From assembly GCA_000436755.1 (NCBI GenBank), contig FR887321.1, positions 16,695 through 27,912 on the forward strand: DNA of 11,218 nucleotides. The letters run 5' to 3'. This document shows, piece by piece, positions 1-6,500 of this stretch. Origin of the DNA: Clostridium sp. CAG:253. Lineage in GTDB: Bacteria > Bacillota > Clostridia > Lachnospirales > Lachnospiraceae. The translations under genes and the position numbers were made by a program. The notes beneath the pieces are model-generated. The model did not search any database. It saw only the letters and a list, made by a program, of their open reading frames with translations, and was not told the DNA's origin. How positions within the stretch are numbered: the stretch's first letter is position 1; each line of letters starts with the position of its first letter.

Positions 1-359
1 TTATTGATGAAAGCAATATCTCAGCTTTTCCTGATATTTACTATAAACTTACATCTCTTCGTGAAAAAATATATTCCACTCCGCAAAATGACTGGAAAAT
101 AGATGATATGGCACAATCATTAAATATAAGCAGTGGTCATCTGCATAATACATATAAGCACTTTTTTCATACAACCTGTATTAACGATGTTATAAACAGC
201 CGTATTCAGTCAGCTTGCGAACTCTTATCTTCGACAAATAAACCTATTGAAGAAATCGGCTTTCTCTGCGGATACAAAAATACCGAGCATTTTATAAGAC
301 AGTTTAAAAAAATCCAAAACATTACTCCGGCAAAATACAGGAAAAATCTCCATAAATAA
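1..359 (+). CDS. AraC-family transcriptional regulator, C-terminal part (5' end outside window)
   Basis: This is the DNA-binding end of an AraC/XylS-type regulator. The frame is open from position 3 back to the window edge, so the N-terminal sensor domain lies outside. About 118 residues are visible. The first helix-turn-helix is around residues 33-54 (WKIDDMAQSLNISSGHLHNT). The second is around 81-105, with the family signature IEEIGFLCGYKNTEHFIRQF followed by the typical ending ITPAKYRKN. An internal ATG at 108 is not the start: the frame upstream of it reads as the normal lead-in to HTH1 (KIYSTPQNDWKIDD), and no ribosome binding site precedes it. The gene converges on hcp with only 17 bp between the stop codons and no clear terminator. 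Many such proteins control sugar-use genes, but the ligand and targets cannot be told from this fragment. Confidence 0.9.
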   Translation, partial: IDESNISAFPDIYYKLTSLREKIYSTPQNDWKIDDMAQSLNISSGHLHNTYKHFFHTTCINDVINSRIQSACELLSSTNKPIEEIGFLCGYKNTEHFIRQFKKIQNITPAKYRKNLHK

Positions 360-376
360 CATATTCCGCTTAATAA

Positions 377-2062
377 CTATAAACCAAAGAATATATTCAT
401 ATCATTTTGAACAGTTGTAATCCCTGCAATATCAAATTTATCAACAAGTACATCCACTACTTCCGGACTTAAAAATGCCGGAAGTGTCGGCCCCAAATGA
501 ATATTTTTTATTCCAAGTGATAAAAGTGCCAACAACACAAGTACCGCCTTTTGTTCATACCACGCAATATTGTAGATTATCGGAAGTTCATTTATATCAT
601 CAAGTCCAAATGCTTCTTTTAATTTCATCGCAATAACTACCAATGAATATGAATCATTGCATTGACCTGCATCGAGCACCCTCGGTATATCTCCTATCAT
701 CCCAAGGTCGAGTTTATTATATCTGTACTTTGCACATCCTGCTGTAAGTATAACTGTATCTTTCGGAAGTGCTTTTGCAAATTCTGTATAATACTCCCTG
801 CTTTTTGCACGTCCATCACAACCTGCCATCACTACAAATTTCTTTATCGCTCCTGATTTCACAGCATCAACTATTTTATCTGCAAGCAAAACAACCTGTG
901 CATGCGCAAAACCTCCATATATCTCACCATTCTCTATCTCTGTAGGTGGAGGACACTTTTTAGCATGCTCTATTATCTGGCTGAAATCTTTCTTTTCCCC
1001 ATATCCTCCCGTAATATGCTTACAGCCCGGATAGCCTGTAGCTCCCGTTGTATAAAGCCTGTCTTTATAACTCTCCTTTGGCGGAACAATACAATTCGTC
1101 GTCATAAGAATCGGCCCGTTAAACTTTTCAAATTCTTCTTTCTGCTGCCACCATGCATTTCCATAATTGCCTACAAAATTAGGGTACTTTTTAAATGCAG
1201 GATATGAACAAGCAGGAAGCATCTCTGAATGTGTATACACATCAACGCCTGTTCCTTTTGTCTGCTCTAACAACATCTCCAGATCTCTAAGGTCGTGTCC
1301 GGATACAAGAATTGCAGGATTTTTTCTCACTCCTATGTTTACTTTTGTAATCTCAGGGTTTCCATATGCAGCCGTGTTTGCCTTATCCAAAAGCTGCATA
1401 ACCGCCACACCGTTTTTTCCGACTTCAAGTGCAAGCGACACCAGACTGTCCACAGACATATCATCATTCATTGTAGCCGCAAGTGCTTTTTGAATAAAAG
1501 CATCTATCTCAGGATTGTCCTTTAAAAGTGCATTTGCATGTTTTGAATATGCACCAATTCCCTTTATCCCATAGGTTATAAGACTTCTGAGCGAACGGAT
1601 ATTTTCATCCTCCGCTTGTACAATCCCCACTTCTTTTGCTTTTTTCTCAAATTCATTCTCATCACCGTTCCATAATGCTGCCTCGGGAAGTTCTTTTTTT
1701 TCATCATCCCCAAGTTTATTAAGGAGTCTTTCCTTTTCAAGTAAAGTGTCCTTAATTCTGTTCTTGATTGAAGTCTTATCAAAATTTGCATTTGTTATTG
1801 TTGTAAAAAGATTAAACGTAACTCTGTGATTAACATCATCGTCAACTGCAATTTTCTTTTCTCTTAATTTAGTGGTTACTGCCGAAAGTCCTTTAGTTAC
1901 ATATATAAGCAAATCCTGTATATTTGCCACTTCGGGAACTTTCCCGCACATTCCTGATACCGTACAGCCTTTATTTCCGGCTGTCTCCTGACACTGATAA
2001 CAAAACATTTTTGTTTTTTTATCATTTTTTACGGTTTCCTTTTTCACTTCTGTCTGTTCCAT
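377..2062 (-). CDS. hcp: Hybrid cluster protein (hydroxylamine reductase / NO-detoxifying Hcp)
   Basis: A 561-aa cytoplasmic iron-sulfur protein of the prismane family. Family members reduce hydroxylamine in vitro and are linked to nitric oxide and nitrosative stress. The N-terminal [4Fe-4S] site is C21-x2-C24-x8-C33-x5-C39, the spacing of the strict-anaerobe class. All expected hybrid-cluster ligands are present: H256 (SGHDL), E280 (HSEMLP), C324 (TTNCIVPP), C415 (AGCDGR), C443 (AGCAKY), C468 (GQCND), and E503 and K505 (WYEQKA). Their spacing matches the Desulfovibrio protein with a constant offset in each half. An 18-residue Lys/Glu-rich extension precedes MFCYQCQE. M1 is chosen because GGAAGGGG lies about 7 nt upstream, whereas the internal Met19 has no Shine-Dalgarno sequence. 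It is apparently monocistronic, with a promoter near 2144. No hcr reductase gene is adjacent, so the electron donor is unknown. Confidence 0.97.
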   Translation of the reverse strand: MEQTEVKKETVKNDKKTKMFCYQCQETAGNKGCTVSGMCGKVPEVANIQDLLIYVTKGLSAVTTKLREKKIAVDDDVNHRVTFNLFTTITNANFDKTSIKNRIKDTLLEKERLLNKLGDDEKKELPEAALWNGDENEFEKKAKEVGIVQAEDENIRSLRSLITYGIKGIGAYSKHANALLKDNPEIDAFIQKALAATMNDDMSVDSLVSLALEVGKNGVAVMQLLDKANTAAYGNPEITKVNIGVRKNPAILVSGHDLRDLEMLLEQTKGTGVDVYTHSEMLPACSYPAFKKYPNFVGNYGNAWWQQKEEFEKFNGPILMTTNCIVPPKESYKDRLYTTGATGYPGCKHITGGYGEKKDFSQIIEHAKKCPPPTEIENGEIYGGFAHAQVVLLADKIVDAVKSGAIKKFVVMAGCDGRAKSREYYTEFAKALPKDTVILTAGCAKYRYNKLDLGMIGDIPRVLDAGQCNDSYSLVVIAMKLKEAFGLDDINELPIIYNIAWYEQKAVLVLLALLSLGIKNIHLGPTLPAFLSPEVVDVLVDKFDIAGITTVQNDMNIFFGL

Positions 2063-2092
2063 ATATTACCCCTTCCATAAACTCATTTCTTT

Positions 2093-2111
2093 AACTGCTT
2101 TTTAAACAGTT
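2093..2111. promoter_or_regulatory. Imperfect dyad in the hcp leader (possible operator)
   Basis: AACTG at 2093-2097 and CAGTT at 2107-2111 form an inverted repeat with 9 bp between the arms. It lies between the hcp -10 and the ribosome binding site, a position suited to a repressor. hcp genes in anaerobes are often controlled by Crp/Fnr-type HcpR. Assigning this dyad to HcpR is a guess, because I cannot match it to a known clostridial consensus. Confidence 0.25.
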
Positions 2112-2143
2112 TTTGTTTTTTTACCCGGACTATTCTCTAGTGT

Positions 2144-2149
2144 ATTATA
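2144..2149 (-). promoter_or_regulatory. Probable -10 element of the hcp promoter
   Basis: The minus strand reads TATAAT here, a perfect -10, about 82 bp upstream of the hcp ATG. The -35 is poor: the best candidates are TTTGTC at 16 bp or TTGTCT at 15 bp spacing. That is compatible with an activator-dependent promoter. The start site would be near 2137, leaving a leader of about 75 nt. Confidence 0.5.
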
Positions 2150-2234
2150 CTAACCCAAAACACCAGACAAATAATCCCTGTTACATTATCTTCCATTTAC
2201 CAATAAAATATACTTCGCATTTACAGCAAAAAAG

Positions 2235-2271
2235 CAAAAAGACGAAATCTCTACATGATTTCGCCTTTTTG
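2235..2271 (-). terminator. Intrinsic terminator after the small-gene cluster
   Basis: A 15-bp stem (arms 2235-2249 and 2257-2271, 7-nt loop) is fully paired when read as minus-strand RNA, with one G-U wobble. It is followed on that strand by CTTTTTTGC. It sits about 22 bp past the stop of the 72-aa gene. A T tract also follows on the + side, but no + strand gene feeds into it. Confidence 0.85.
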
Positions 2272-2292
2272 TTTTTTACTTTACCCCTATCC

Positions 2293-2511
2293 CTACTTTT
2301 TTATTATATCTTTCACATTCTCAAACAGTTCAATATCACTCTCTGTCACTTTCATATTTGAAGTAATCGGATTTTCCCCCGGTCTTTTTACCGTTATCTC
2401 TATAATTGTCCCGGCTTCTATCTTTCTTGAAAATATGTTTTTAACAAAAAATGCAAACTTGGGATGATTAGATAAAAATTTAAGCTTCATCCTTGTAAGT
2501 GAATTTAACAT
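2293..2511 (-). CDS. Small protein of unknown function (72 aa)
   Basis: I do not recognise this family. The 72-aa product has a basic, aromatic N-terminal half (MLNSLTRMKLKFLSNHPKFA, then FFVKNIFSRK) and a beta-strand-like middle (GTIIEITVKRPGENP). It ends in an acidic-to-basic helix (ESDIELFENVKDIIKK). It has no convincing membrane segment, signal peptide or metal-binding motif. The start is well supported: GGAGG lies 6 nt before the ATG, inside the last codons of the upstream 77-aa gene, whose stop is separated from this start by one base. The two are therefore probably translationally coupled and made together. A strong terminator follows the stop. Confidence 0.75.
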   Translation of the reverse strand: MLNSLTRMKLKFLSNHPKFAFFVKNIFSRKIEAGTIIEITVKRPGENPITSNMKVTESDIELFENVKDIIKK

Positions 2512-2512
2512 T

Positions 2513-2746
2513 CTATTCCTCCATTTTCTCTAATGTATTCATCAATGTCCCATCATTTCCTATTATAACCTCCATACCCTCATCAAGCTGCCGTTCATAC
2601 ATCTTGGCATCTTCCATTTCAACTATAGATTCCACACCATTTTCATCACCAAGATAGACTCTTACCATCGGTACATATCCATCCGGTCGTCCCTCACATC
2701 CAAAATCTGCTTCGACTATCTGTTTTATAATATATTTTTTACTCAT
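2513..2746 (-). CDS. Small acidic protein of unknown function (77 aa)
   Basis: I do not recognise this family. It is soluble-looking and acidic: a basic start (MSKKYIIKQIVEADFG), a CEGRPDGYVPMVRVYLGDENG stretch that looks like beta strands joined by a turn, then an acidic helical part (MEDAKMYERQLDEGMEV) and an acidic tail (LEKMEE). It has a single cysteine and no known catalytic motif. AAAGGA lies about 8-10 nt before the ATG and overlaps the stop codon of the 31-aa ORF upstream. The end of this gene carries the GGAGG of the next gene. The tight overlaps with both neighbours argue for a real three-gene transcript rather than chance frames. Confidence 0.75.
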   Translation of the reverse strand: MSKKYIIKQIVEADFGCEGRPDGYVPMVRVYLGDENGVESIVEMEDAKMYERQLDEGMEVIIGNDGTLMNTLEKMEE

Positions 2747-2758
2747 TTTAAGATTCCT

Positions 2759-2854
2759 TTATTTTATCTTTTTTAATACAATCTTCTTGACCACATAGCC
2801 ATAATCAGACTTTTTGTTTGCTGCCGACATAAAAACAATTTTTATCTTTTTCAT
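2759..2854 (-). CDS. Candidate 31-aa basic small protein heading the small-gene cluster
   Basis: The reading frame runs from an ATG at 2854 to TAA at 2759 and encodes 31 residues, very lysine-rich (MKKIKIVFMSAANKKSDYGY, then VVKKIVLKKIK). A strong AAGGAG lies 10 nt before the ATG. The stop codon overlaps the AAAGGA Shine-Dalgarno of the 77-aa gene. Its DYGYVVKKIV segment loosely resembles KKYIIKQIVE at the start of that 77-aa protein, so it could be a relic of a duplicated 5' end. It could also be a leader peptide or a genuine microprotein. The translation signals are better than its length would lead one to expect. Confidence 0.5.
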   Translation of the reverse strand: MKKIKIVFMSAANKKSDYGYVVKKIVLKKIK

Positions 2855-2925
2855 AATAAAAGCACTCCTTCATTCTCATATATAAATTTAATAATTACAA
2901 CATTCTCTCTCGCTTGCCCTTATAC

Positions 2926-2966
2926 AAAAGCCGAACAATTATCTCTTCTTAATTGTCCGGCTTTTT
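2926..2966 (-). terminator. Intrinsic terminator of the BspA-like gene
   Basis: Arms 2926-2940 and 2951-2965 form a 15-bp stem around a 10-nt loop. On the minus strand the only non-Watson-Crick pair is a G-U wobble. The minus-strand 3' side ends CGGCTTTTGT. It lies about 25 bp downstream of the bspA-like stop. The T-rich right edge means it could also stop + strand transcripts. Confidence 0.85.
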
Positions 2967-2989
2967 AACAATCACTTTATATAAATATT

Positions 2990-5902
2990 CTATATTTTCT
3001 TTATTTTGACTTTTTTATTAAGACCTTTTTCCCTTAATAACTTTTTGTATGCAGAGTATTTACTCTTAGGAACTTTCACAACAACTTTTTTGCCGATTCC
3101 GCTAAATGCACCTTTCTTAACACCATCAACATCAAGTTTAGTTGATTTAATAGTAATCGTGTTCAAATTTTTACAATTTTTAAAGGCATTTTTTCCAATA
3201 TCTTCAACATTCTTGCTCAGCGTTATGCTCTTTAATTTTTTACATTTTTCAAATGCACTTTTTCCTATAGAAGTTACATTGCTTCCAACTGTCACACTTG
3301 TGATTTTTTTGTTGTTCTTAAATGTATTGGCAGCTATGGCAGTAATTTTATAGGTAATTCCCAATACTTTTACGGAACTTTTTATCTTGACACTTCCCCC
3401 TACAACAGCCGTTGTTTTCTTGTACTCTACCCCAGCCGTTGTTTTCTTGTACTCTACTGTCGGTTTTTTTGAATCTGAGCTTGTAACCCTGTAAATTGCC
3501 CCTGATGTATCACGGACACTTGTATCAACCGGCTTTGGCGTAACCTGTGACGGCTTTGGTGTCTCTGCTGGAGTCGCTGTCTCTGCCGGCTTCGAAGTAG
3601 GTGTCACTCCACTAGGCTGAATTACTATACTTGACTTATCAGTAATCTCCATTGAACCTGTACTGTCATAAAACAGCTTATGACATACTGTACATTCATA
3701 ATATTCAATATTGCCTTCTGTTGTGTCAGTAGCCTCCACTCTCTCTATCTTTTTAAGAAAATGACCTGTTCTTGGAAGTTTTCCATATTCAAACTGTACA
3801 CTGAATGCGGTATTTTTAAAATCAGCCATATAAAGTGCTTCACCCTCACTTTGACATGTAGCTTCCTGCAATGTTGTGCAAACACTCTGTGCTGTCTCTG
3901 TCACTTTATTATTGCACACTTTACATGTTATTGAAGCGTCACACCTCTTATGGTCTGATGACCAAGTGTATGTCGGTGTCTGTCCGTCAAATTTGTGACC
4001 TAATGCATCATATGTTTTAGGTTTAATTTCTGTTTTTCCTGCTGAATCTACATATGTCTTTCCACAATTTTTGCATTTATAATAAGCATCATTTCCTTTT
4101 TCTACACATGTTGCACTCTTTGCTGCCACATACTCTATATTGTGTCCCAGTGCCGCTACCGCTATATTTGTTCTCATAACGTCACCGCATTTACTGCACA
4201 CTGTATGACCTACGCCTGCCGTTGTACATGTAGGTGCTTTTTCTCCATTTCCGGTATAAACAATCTTATTGTCGTCGACACATGGCTGTCTGCTTATCTT
4301 TACAGTTTTTGTTATAGTTGTATAGCTTGAAGCATCGCTTCCTCCGTATGTTGCCGTAACCTCAACATTGCCGCCTGCCGGAATTACTGTACTTGATTTT
4401 GTTGAATCAAAGTACCATCTGCTTCCTGCACCCAAAACTGTCGTTGACGCTGCTCTCACAGTCTTTATCGTATTTGCCACTTCAGTATCTTTAGGTGCTC
4501 CTGAAGGAATATCGCCCTTTCCAACTACAAATCCTGTATATGTAACTTTCTTTGTAATACTGTCAAAAGTATATGAAATATCAACACTTGTGGTTCCTAC
4601 TTTTAGTTCAGTTGCCTTTACATAATTTGTAACATCTTTCGACTTTCCGCTTTGAAAGATTGCCGTTACTTTCAACCCGCTTATATCAAAGCTCTCTCCA
4701 TATTTATAAGTACCTTTCTGTAAAGTACCATCAGCAACTATAGATGTCAATGTGTCTCTCTCAACATTTACCCAGACTTTTCCTGTAACTTCTGCATATT
4801 TACTTGTATCTGTCGGTGTAAATACATAATCACACTGATTACTTCCGCTTCTGCCAAAATCAGTTGGCTTTAACTTCAATGTTCCCGGAACCGTATTGTC
4901 CGTTCTTGTCAAGGTAACCTTATCATAACTCGTTGTAGGTGAAACAGTTCCTACACAGGTTACATTTCCGATAACCGGCTGCTGTTTAGGCGAAACCGGA
5001 TCTTTAGTCGGTGCTGGTGTCGCAGTCGATGCTGTCGATGGCGAAACGGTTTTCTTCTTTCCGTATAAGTTAAGACTCACTCCATTTTGTGTAATATCCG
5101 TATATTTAAATGCAGTTCCTGTCATCTTTTCATCAGTATACCATGTATATTCACTATCTTTTCCGCTCGGGAAATTTTTTATATTATACGATGTACCATC
5201 ATAAAAAGTTCCCTCAGCTATATCTTTTGGTATGCATTTATCTGTAGTGGCACTACCGCTTTCTGCCTTACCCTCACTGTCATAATAATGTTTTGTCATG
5301 GTAATGGTAACATCCTTTGTTCCACTTTCATCCTGTAACGATATCCCACCAAAATCTGTCGGACAAATACCATCTCCGAGATAGCACCATTTTGCAGGAG
5401 ACTTTGAACCCTCAAATGCGTCAACTGCAATAGTACCTGAAGTCCCTATGATAATTGTGTCAAGTTTCTTCAAATTAGCAAATGCTTTACTTTTAATCTC
5501 ACTAAGCGTAGGTGGTAATATTACCTCACTGACAGAATTCTTTTCGCTGATGCTTGAACCACTTGCAACATTGAAGGAATTCTTTCCTATAGAAGTAATT
5601 CCTTTATCTATTTCAATGACTTTTATGCCATCACTGCCTGTCGATGAAAGTCTGCTTTTCCACGGAGCAGCCCCACTGTCAAAATTAGGCATATCCCCAT
5701 TTCCTTTTATCGTCAGTTTATTCTTTTCTATTGTATATGTAAACTCGCTCTTATTTCCGAACTTCCCTGTCTCAACTGCCGCACTCTCTGCCGCAAATGA
5801 TGTCATCACAAAACCATTTCCGCTGTATCCTGACACAACCATTCCGGCTGCCAGTGCCCATGCCAAAATCCGCTTTCTCATACTCTTCTTTTTTCGATTC
5901 AT
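2990..5902 (-). CDS. Secreted BspA-like leucine-rich-repeat protein with Ig-like and CxxC modules (970 aa)
   Basis: A probable extracellular adhesin or binding protein; its ligand is unknown. The signal peptide has a basic start (MNRKKKSMRKR), a hydrophobic core to about residue 34, and a likely cut at SFA/AES near 37-38. Next come a KLTIKGNGDMPNF-type domain (about 45-85) and BspA-type LRRs (about 93-165, e.g. ITSIGKNSF). An InlB-B-repeat-like region follows (about 196-283, YTWYTDEKMTGTAF), then a Thr/Pro linker (286-305). The middle has a YVFTPTDTSKYAEVTG module (about 308-380) and a bacterial Ig-like region (about 385-460). Four His/Cys modules have CxxC pairs at 569/572, 610/613, 660/663 and 737/740. 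A second Pro/Thr linker (765-793) leads to more LRRs (856-935) and a basic tail. There is no LPXTG or obvious wall anchor. The start follows GGGAGGAAG by about 7 nt. The gene appears monocistronic. Confidence 0.93.
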   Translation of the reverse strand: MNRKKKSMRKRILAWALAAGMVVSGYSGNGFVMTSFAAESAAVETGKFGNKSEFTYTIEKNKLTIKGNGDMPNFDSGAAPWKSRLSSTGSDGIKVIEIDKGITSIGKNSFNVASGSSISEKNSVSEVILPPTLSEIKSKAFANLKKLDTIIIGTSGTIAVDAFEGSKSPAKWCYLGDGICPTDFGGISLQDESGTKDVTITMTKHYYDSEGKAESGSATTDKCIPKDIAEGTFYDGTSYNIKNFPSGKDSEYTWYTDEKMTGTAFKYTDITQNGVSLNLYGKKKTVSPSTASTATPAPTKDPVSPKQQPVIGNVTCVGTVSPTTSYDKVTLTRTDNTVPGTLKLKPTDFGRSGSNQCDYVFTPTDTSKYAEVTGKVWVNVERDTLTSIVADGTLQKGTYKYGESFDISGLKVTAIFQSGKSKDVTNYVKATELKVGTTSVDISYTFDSITKKVTYTGFVVGKGDIPSGAPKDTEVANTIKTVRAASTTVLGAGSRWYFDSTKSSTVIPAGGNVEVTATYGGSDASSYTTITKTVKISRQPCVDDNKIVYTGNGEKAPTCTTAGVGHTVCSKCGDVMRTNIAVAALGHNIEYVAAKSATCVEKGNDAYYKCKNCGKTYVDSAGKTEIKPKTYDALGHKFDGQTPTYTWSSDHKRCDASITCKVCNNKVTETAQSVCTTLQEATCQSEGEALYMADFKNTAFSVQFEYGKLPRTGHFLKKIERVEATDTTEGNIEYYECTVCHKLFYDSTGSMEITDKSSIVIQPSGVTPTSKPAETATPAETPKPSQVTPKPVDTSVRDTSGAIYRVTSSDSKKPTVEYKKTTAGVEYKKTTAVVGGSVKIKSSVKVLGITYKITAIAANTFKNNKKITSVTVGSNVTSIGKSAFEKCKKLKSITLSKNVEDIGKNAFKNCKNLNTITIKSTKLDVDGVKKGAFSGIGKKVVVKVPKSKYSAYKKLLREKGLNKKVKIKKI
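3406..3457. repeat. 27-bp in-frame tandem duplication inside the BspA-like gene
   Basis: A 25-bp sequence at 3406-3430 recurs without change at 3433-3457, a period of 27 bp or nine codons. It encodes back-to-back VEYKKTTAG and VEYKKTTAV (about residues 816-833) just before the C-terminal LRR block. Exact identity of the third codon positions suggests a recent slippage or unequal-exchange event. Confidence 0.9.
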
Positions 5903-5967
5903 ATACTCTTCCTCCCTATAAAATCACTTTGCCTATGCAAAATTTGTTTATATTTTTTAATCCAAAA

Positions 5968-5980
5968 GGCGCACTGCACC
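5968..5980 (-). promoter_or_regulatory. Short GC-rich hairpin in the BspA-like leader
   Basis: On the minus strand GGTGC-AGT-GCGCC forms a 5-bp hairpin (one G-U) followed by TTTT, about 15-25 nt after the predicted transcription start. It could be a weak attenuator or a 5'-stabilising hairpin. It is too small to call a terminator with confidence. Confidence 0.25.
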
Positions 5981-6000
5981 CTGAGAACCTTAATACTACT

Positions 6001-6029
6001 ATTATAATTTACCCCTTTTCACATGTCAA
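6001..6029 (-). promoter_or_regulatory. Consensus housekeeping-sigma promoter of the BspA-like gene
   Basis: On the minus strand the -35 is TTGACA (6024-6029), the spacer is exactly 17 bp, and the -10 is TATAAT (6001-6006). All twelve hexamer bases match consensus. Transcription would start near 5994 and give a leader of about 92 nt. Such a strong core promoter predicts high expression unless a repressor holds it down. The repeats directly upstream could be where control is applied. Confidence 0.85.
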
Positions 6030-6031
6030 CC

Positions 6032-6071
6032 AAACGAGAAAAAAAGTGACACAAAACGAGAAAAAAGTGAC
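6032..6071. repeat. Two direct repeats immediately upstream of the BspA-like -35
   Basis: AAACGAG-A7-GTGAC (6032-6050) is repeated as AAACGAG-A6-GTGAC (6054-6071). The start-to-start distance is 21-22 bp, about two helical turns, so both copies lie on the same face of the DNA. The first copy starts 2 bp beyond the -35. That geometry is typical of tandem sites for an activator such as a response regulator. Which protein binds is unknown. Confidence 0.6.
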
Positions 6072-6134
6072 CAAAAACGCATTTGATTACTGTTCATACA
6101 TACAGTGCAACAAACATTGTTTTTCGTCACTTTT
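6063..6134. repeat. Long inverted repeat between the copZ-like gene and the BspA-like promoter
   Basis: Left arm 6063-6078 (AAAAGTGACCAAAAAC) and right arm 6119-6134 (GTTTTTCGTCACTTTT) pair at 15 of 16 positions around a 40-nt loop. The loop holds a smaller ACTGT/ACAGT hairpin. On the minus strand the second arm runs into TTTTTTCTCG, so this may act as the copper-operon terminator. Alternatively, the left arm overlaps the direct repeat above, so the GTGAC units may be protein-binding sites. Confidence 0.5.
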
Positions 6135-6177
6135 ACTTTATGATTTTTTATTTTTGTGATTTTTAGATAAACATTTT

Positions 6178-6429
6178 TTATTTAAAAAATCCAAATCCTT
6201 TTTTCTTGTATGGTTCTGAGTCTACCGATAATACTGTATATCCTGTTTCGTCTATAACAGCACGAAGCTTATCTTCATCTATTGCTTCCTCAGAAATTAT
6301 TTCTGTTTTCTTCTTGCTGTGTGAAGATGATACCTTTTTTACATCAAATGATTTTCTTATAGCATCATTTACATGGCTCTCACACATTCCACACATCATT
6401 CCATCAATTCCTACTGTTGTCTTTATCAT
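6178..6429 (-). CDS. Small HMA-domain copper-binding protein (CopZ-like chaperone)
   Basis: An 83-aa cytoplasmic heavy-metal-associated domain protein, probably a Cu(I) carrier that serves CopA. The metal site is GMMCGMC (C13-x2-C16), with Met residues in and next to the loop, near the start of a ferredoxin-like fold that continues to about residue 70 (LRAVIDETGYTVLSV). It differs from classic CopZ in a Ser/Lys-rich middle (KKVSSSHSKKKTEIIS) and a short basic aromatic tail (KKKGFGFFK). AGGAGG lies about 9 nt before the ATG. It is the last gene of the csoR-copA operon, 71 bp after copA, with a strong hairpin in that gap. Position and motif make copper handling likely. The precise role (delivery, buffering, or donation to CsoR) is inferred, so no symbol is assigned. 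Confidence 0.85.
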   Translation of the reverse strand: MIKTTVGIDGMMCGMCESHVNDAIRKSFDVKKVSSSHSKKKTEIISEEAIDEDKLRAVIDETGYTVLSVDSEPYKKKGFGFFK

Positions 6430-6451
6430 AGCTTTTTCCTCCTGTCTGCAT

Positions 6452-6487
6452 CATTATCAATAAATATCTATTTTATTTATGATAATG
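6452..6487 (-). promoter_or_regulatory. Stem-loop in the copA-copZ intergenic gap
   Basis: Arms 6452-6466 and 6474-6487 pair over 14 bp with a single bulged A and a 7-nt loop. There is no T tract on either exit, so it is not a standard terminator. It sits about 22 bp upstream of the copZ-like ATG. It may stabilise or process the mRNA and so set different CopA and chaperone levels. Confidence 0.6.
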
Positions 6488-6500
6488 AATGTCTATTGTT

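Noticed and set aside
2113..2361. + strand frames of 70-82 codons between hcp and the small genes
   Set aside because: They run through the hcp promoter, a terminator stem and the antisense of the 72-aa gene. They are low-complexity and lack start signals.
5448..5921. 157-codon + strand open frame opposite the 5' part of the BspA-like gene
   Set aside because: It lies entirely antisense to a well-supported gene, has no ribosome binding site and no recognisable domain; its residues mirror the codon composition of the opposite strand.
5903..5994. c-di-GMP (GEMM) or other riboswitch in the BspA-like leader
   Set aside because: The leader is only about 92 nt, AT-rich apart from one 5-bp hairpin, and lacks the conserved GEMM core.
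6452..6487. Fur box, because ATTATCA and TGATAAT halves are present
   Set aside because: The halves are in the reverse order (ATTATCA first, TGATAAT last) and separated by a hairpin loop, so they do not form the TGATAAT-N-ATTATCA palindrome.
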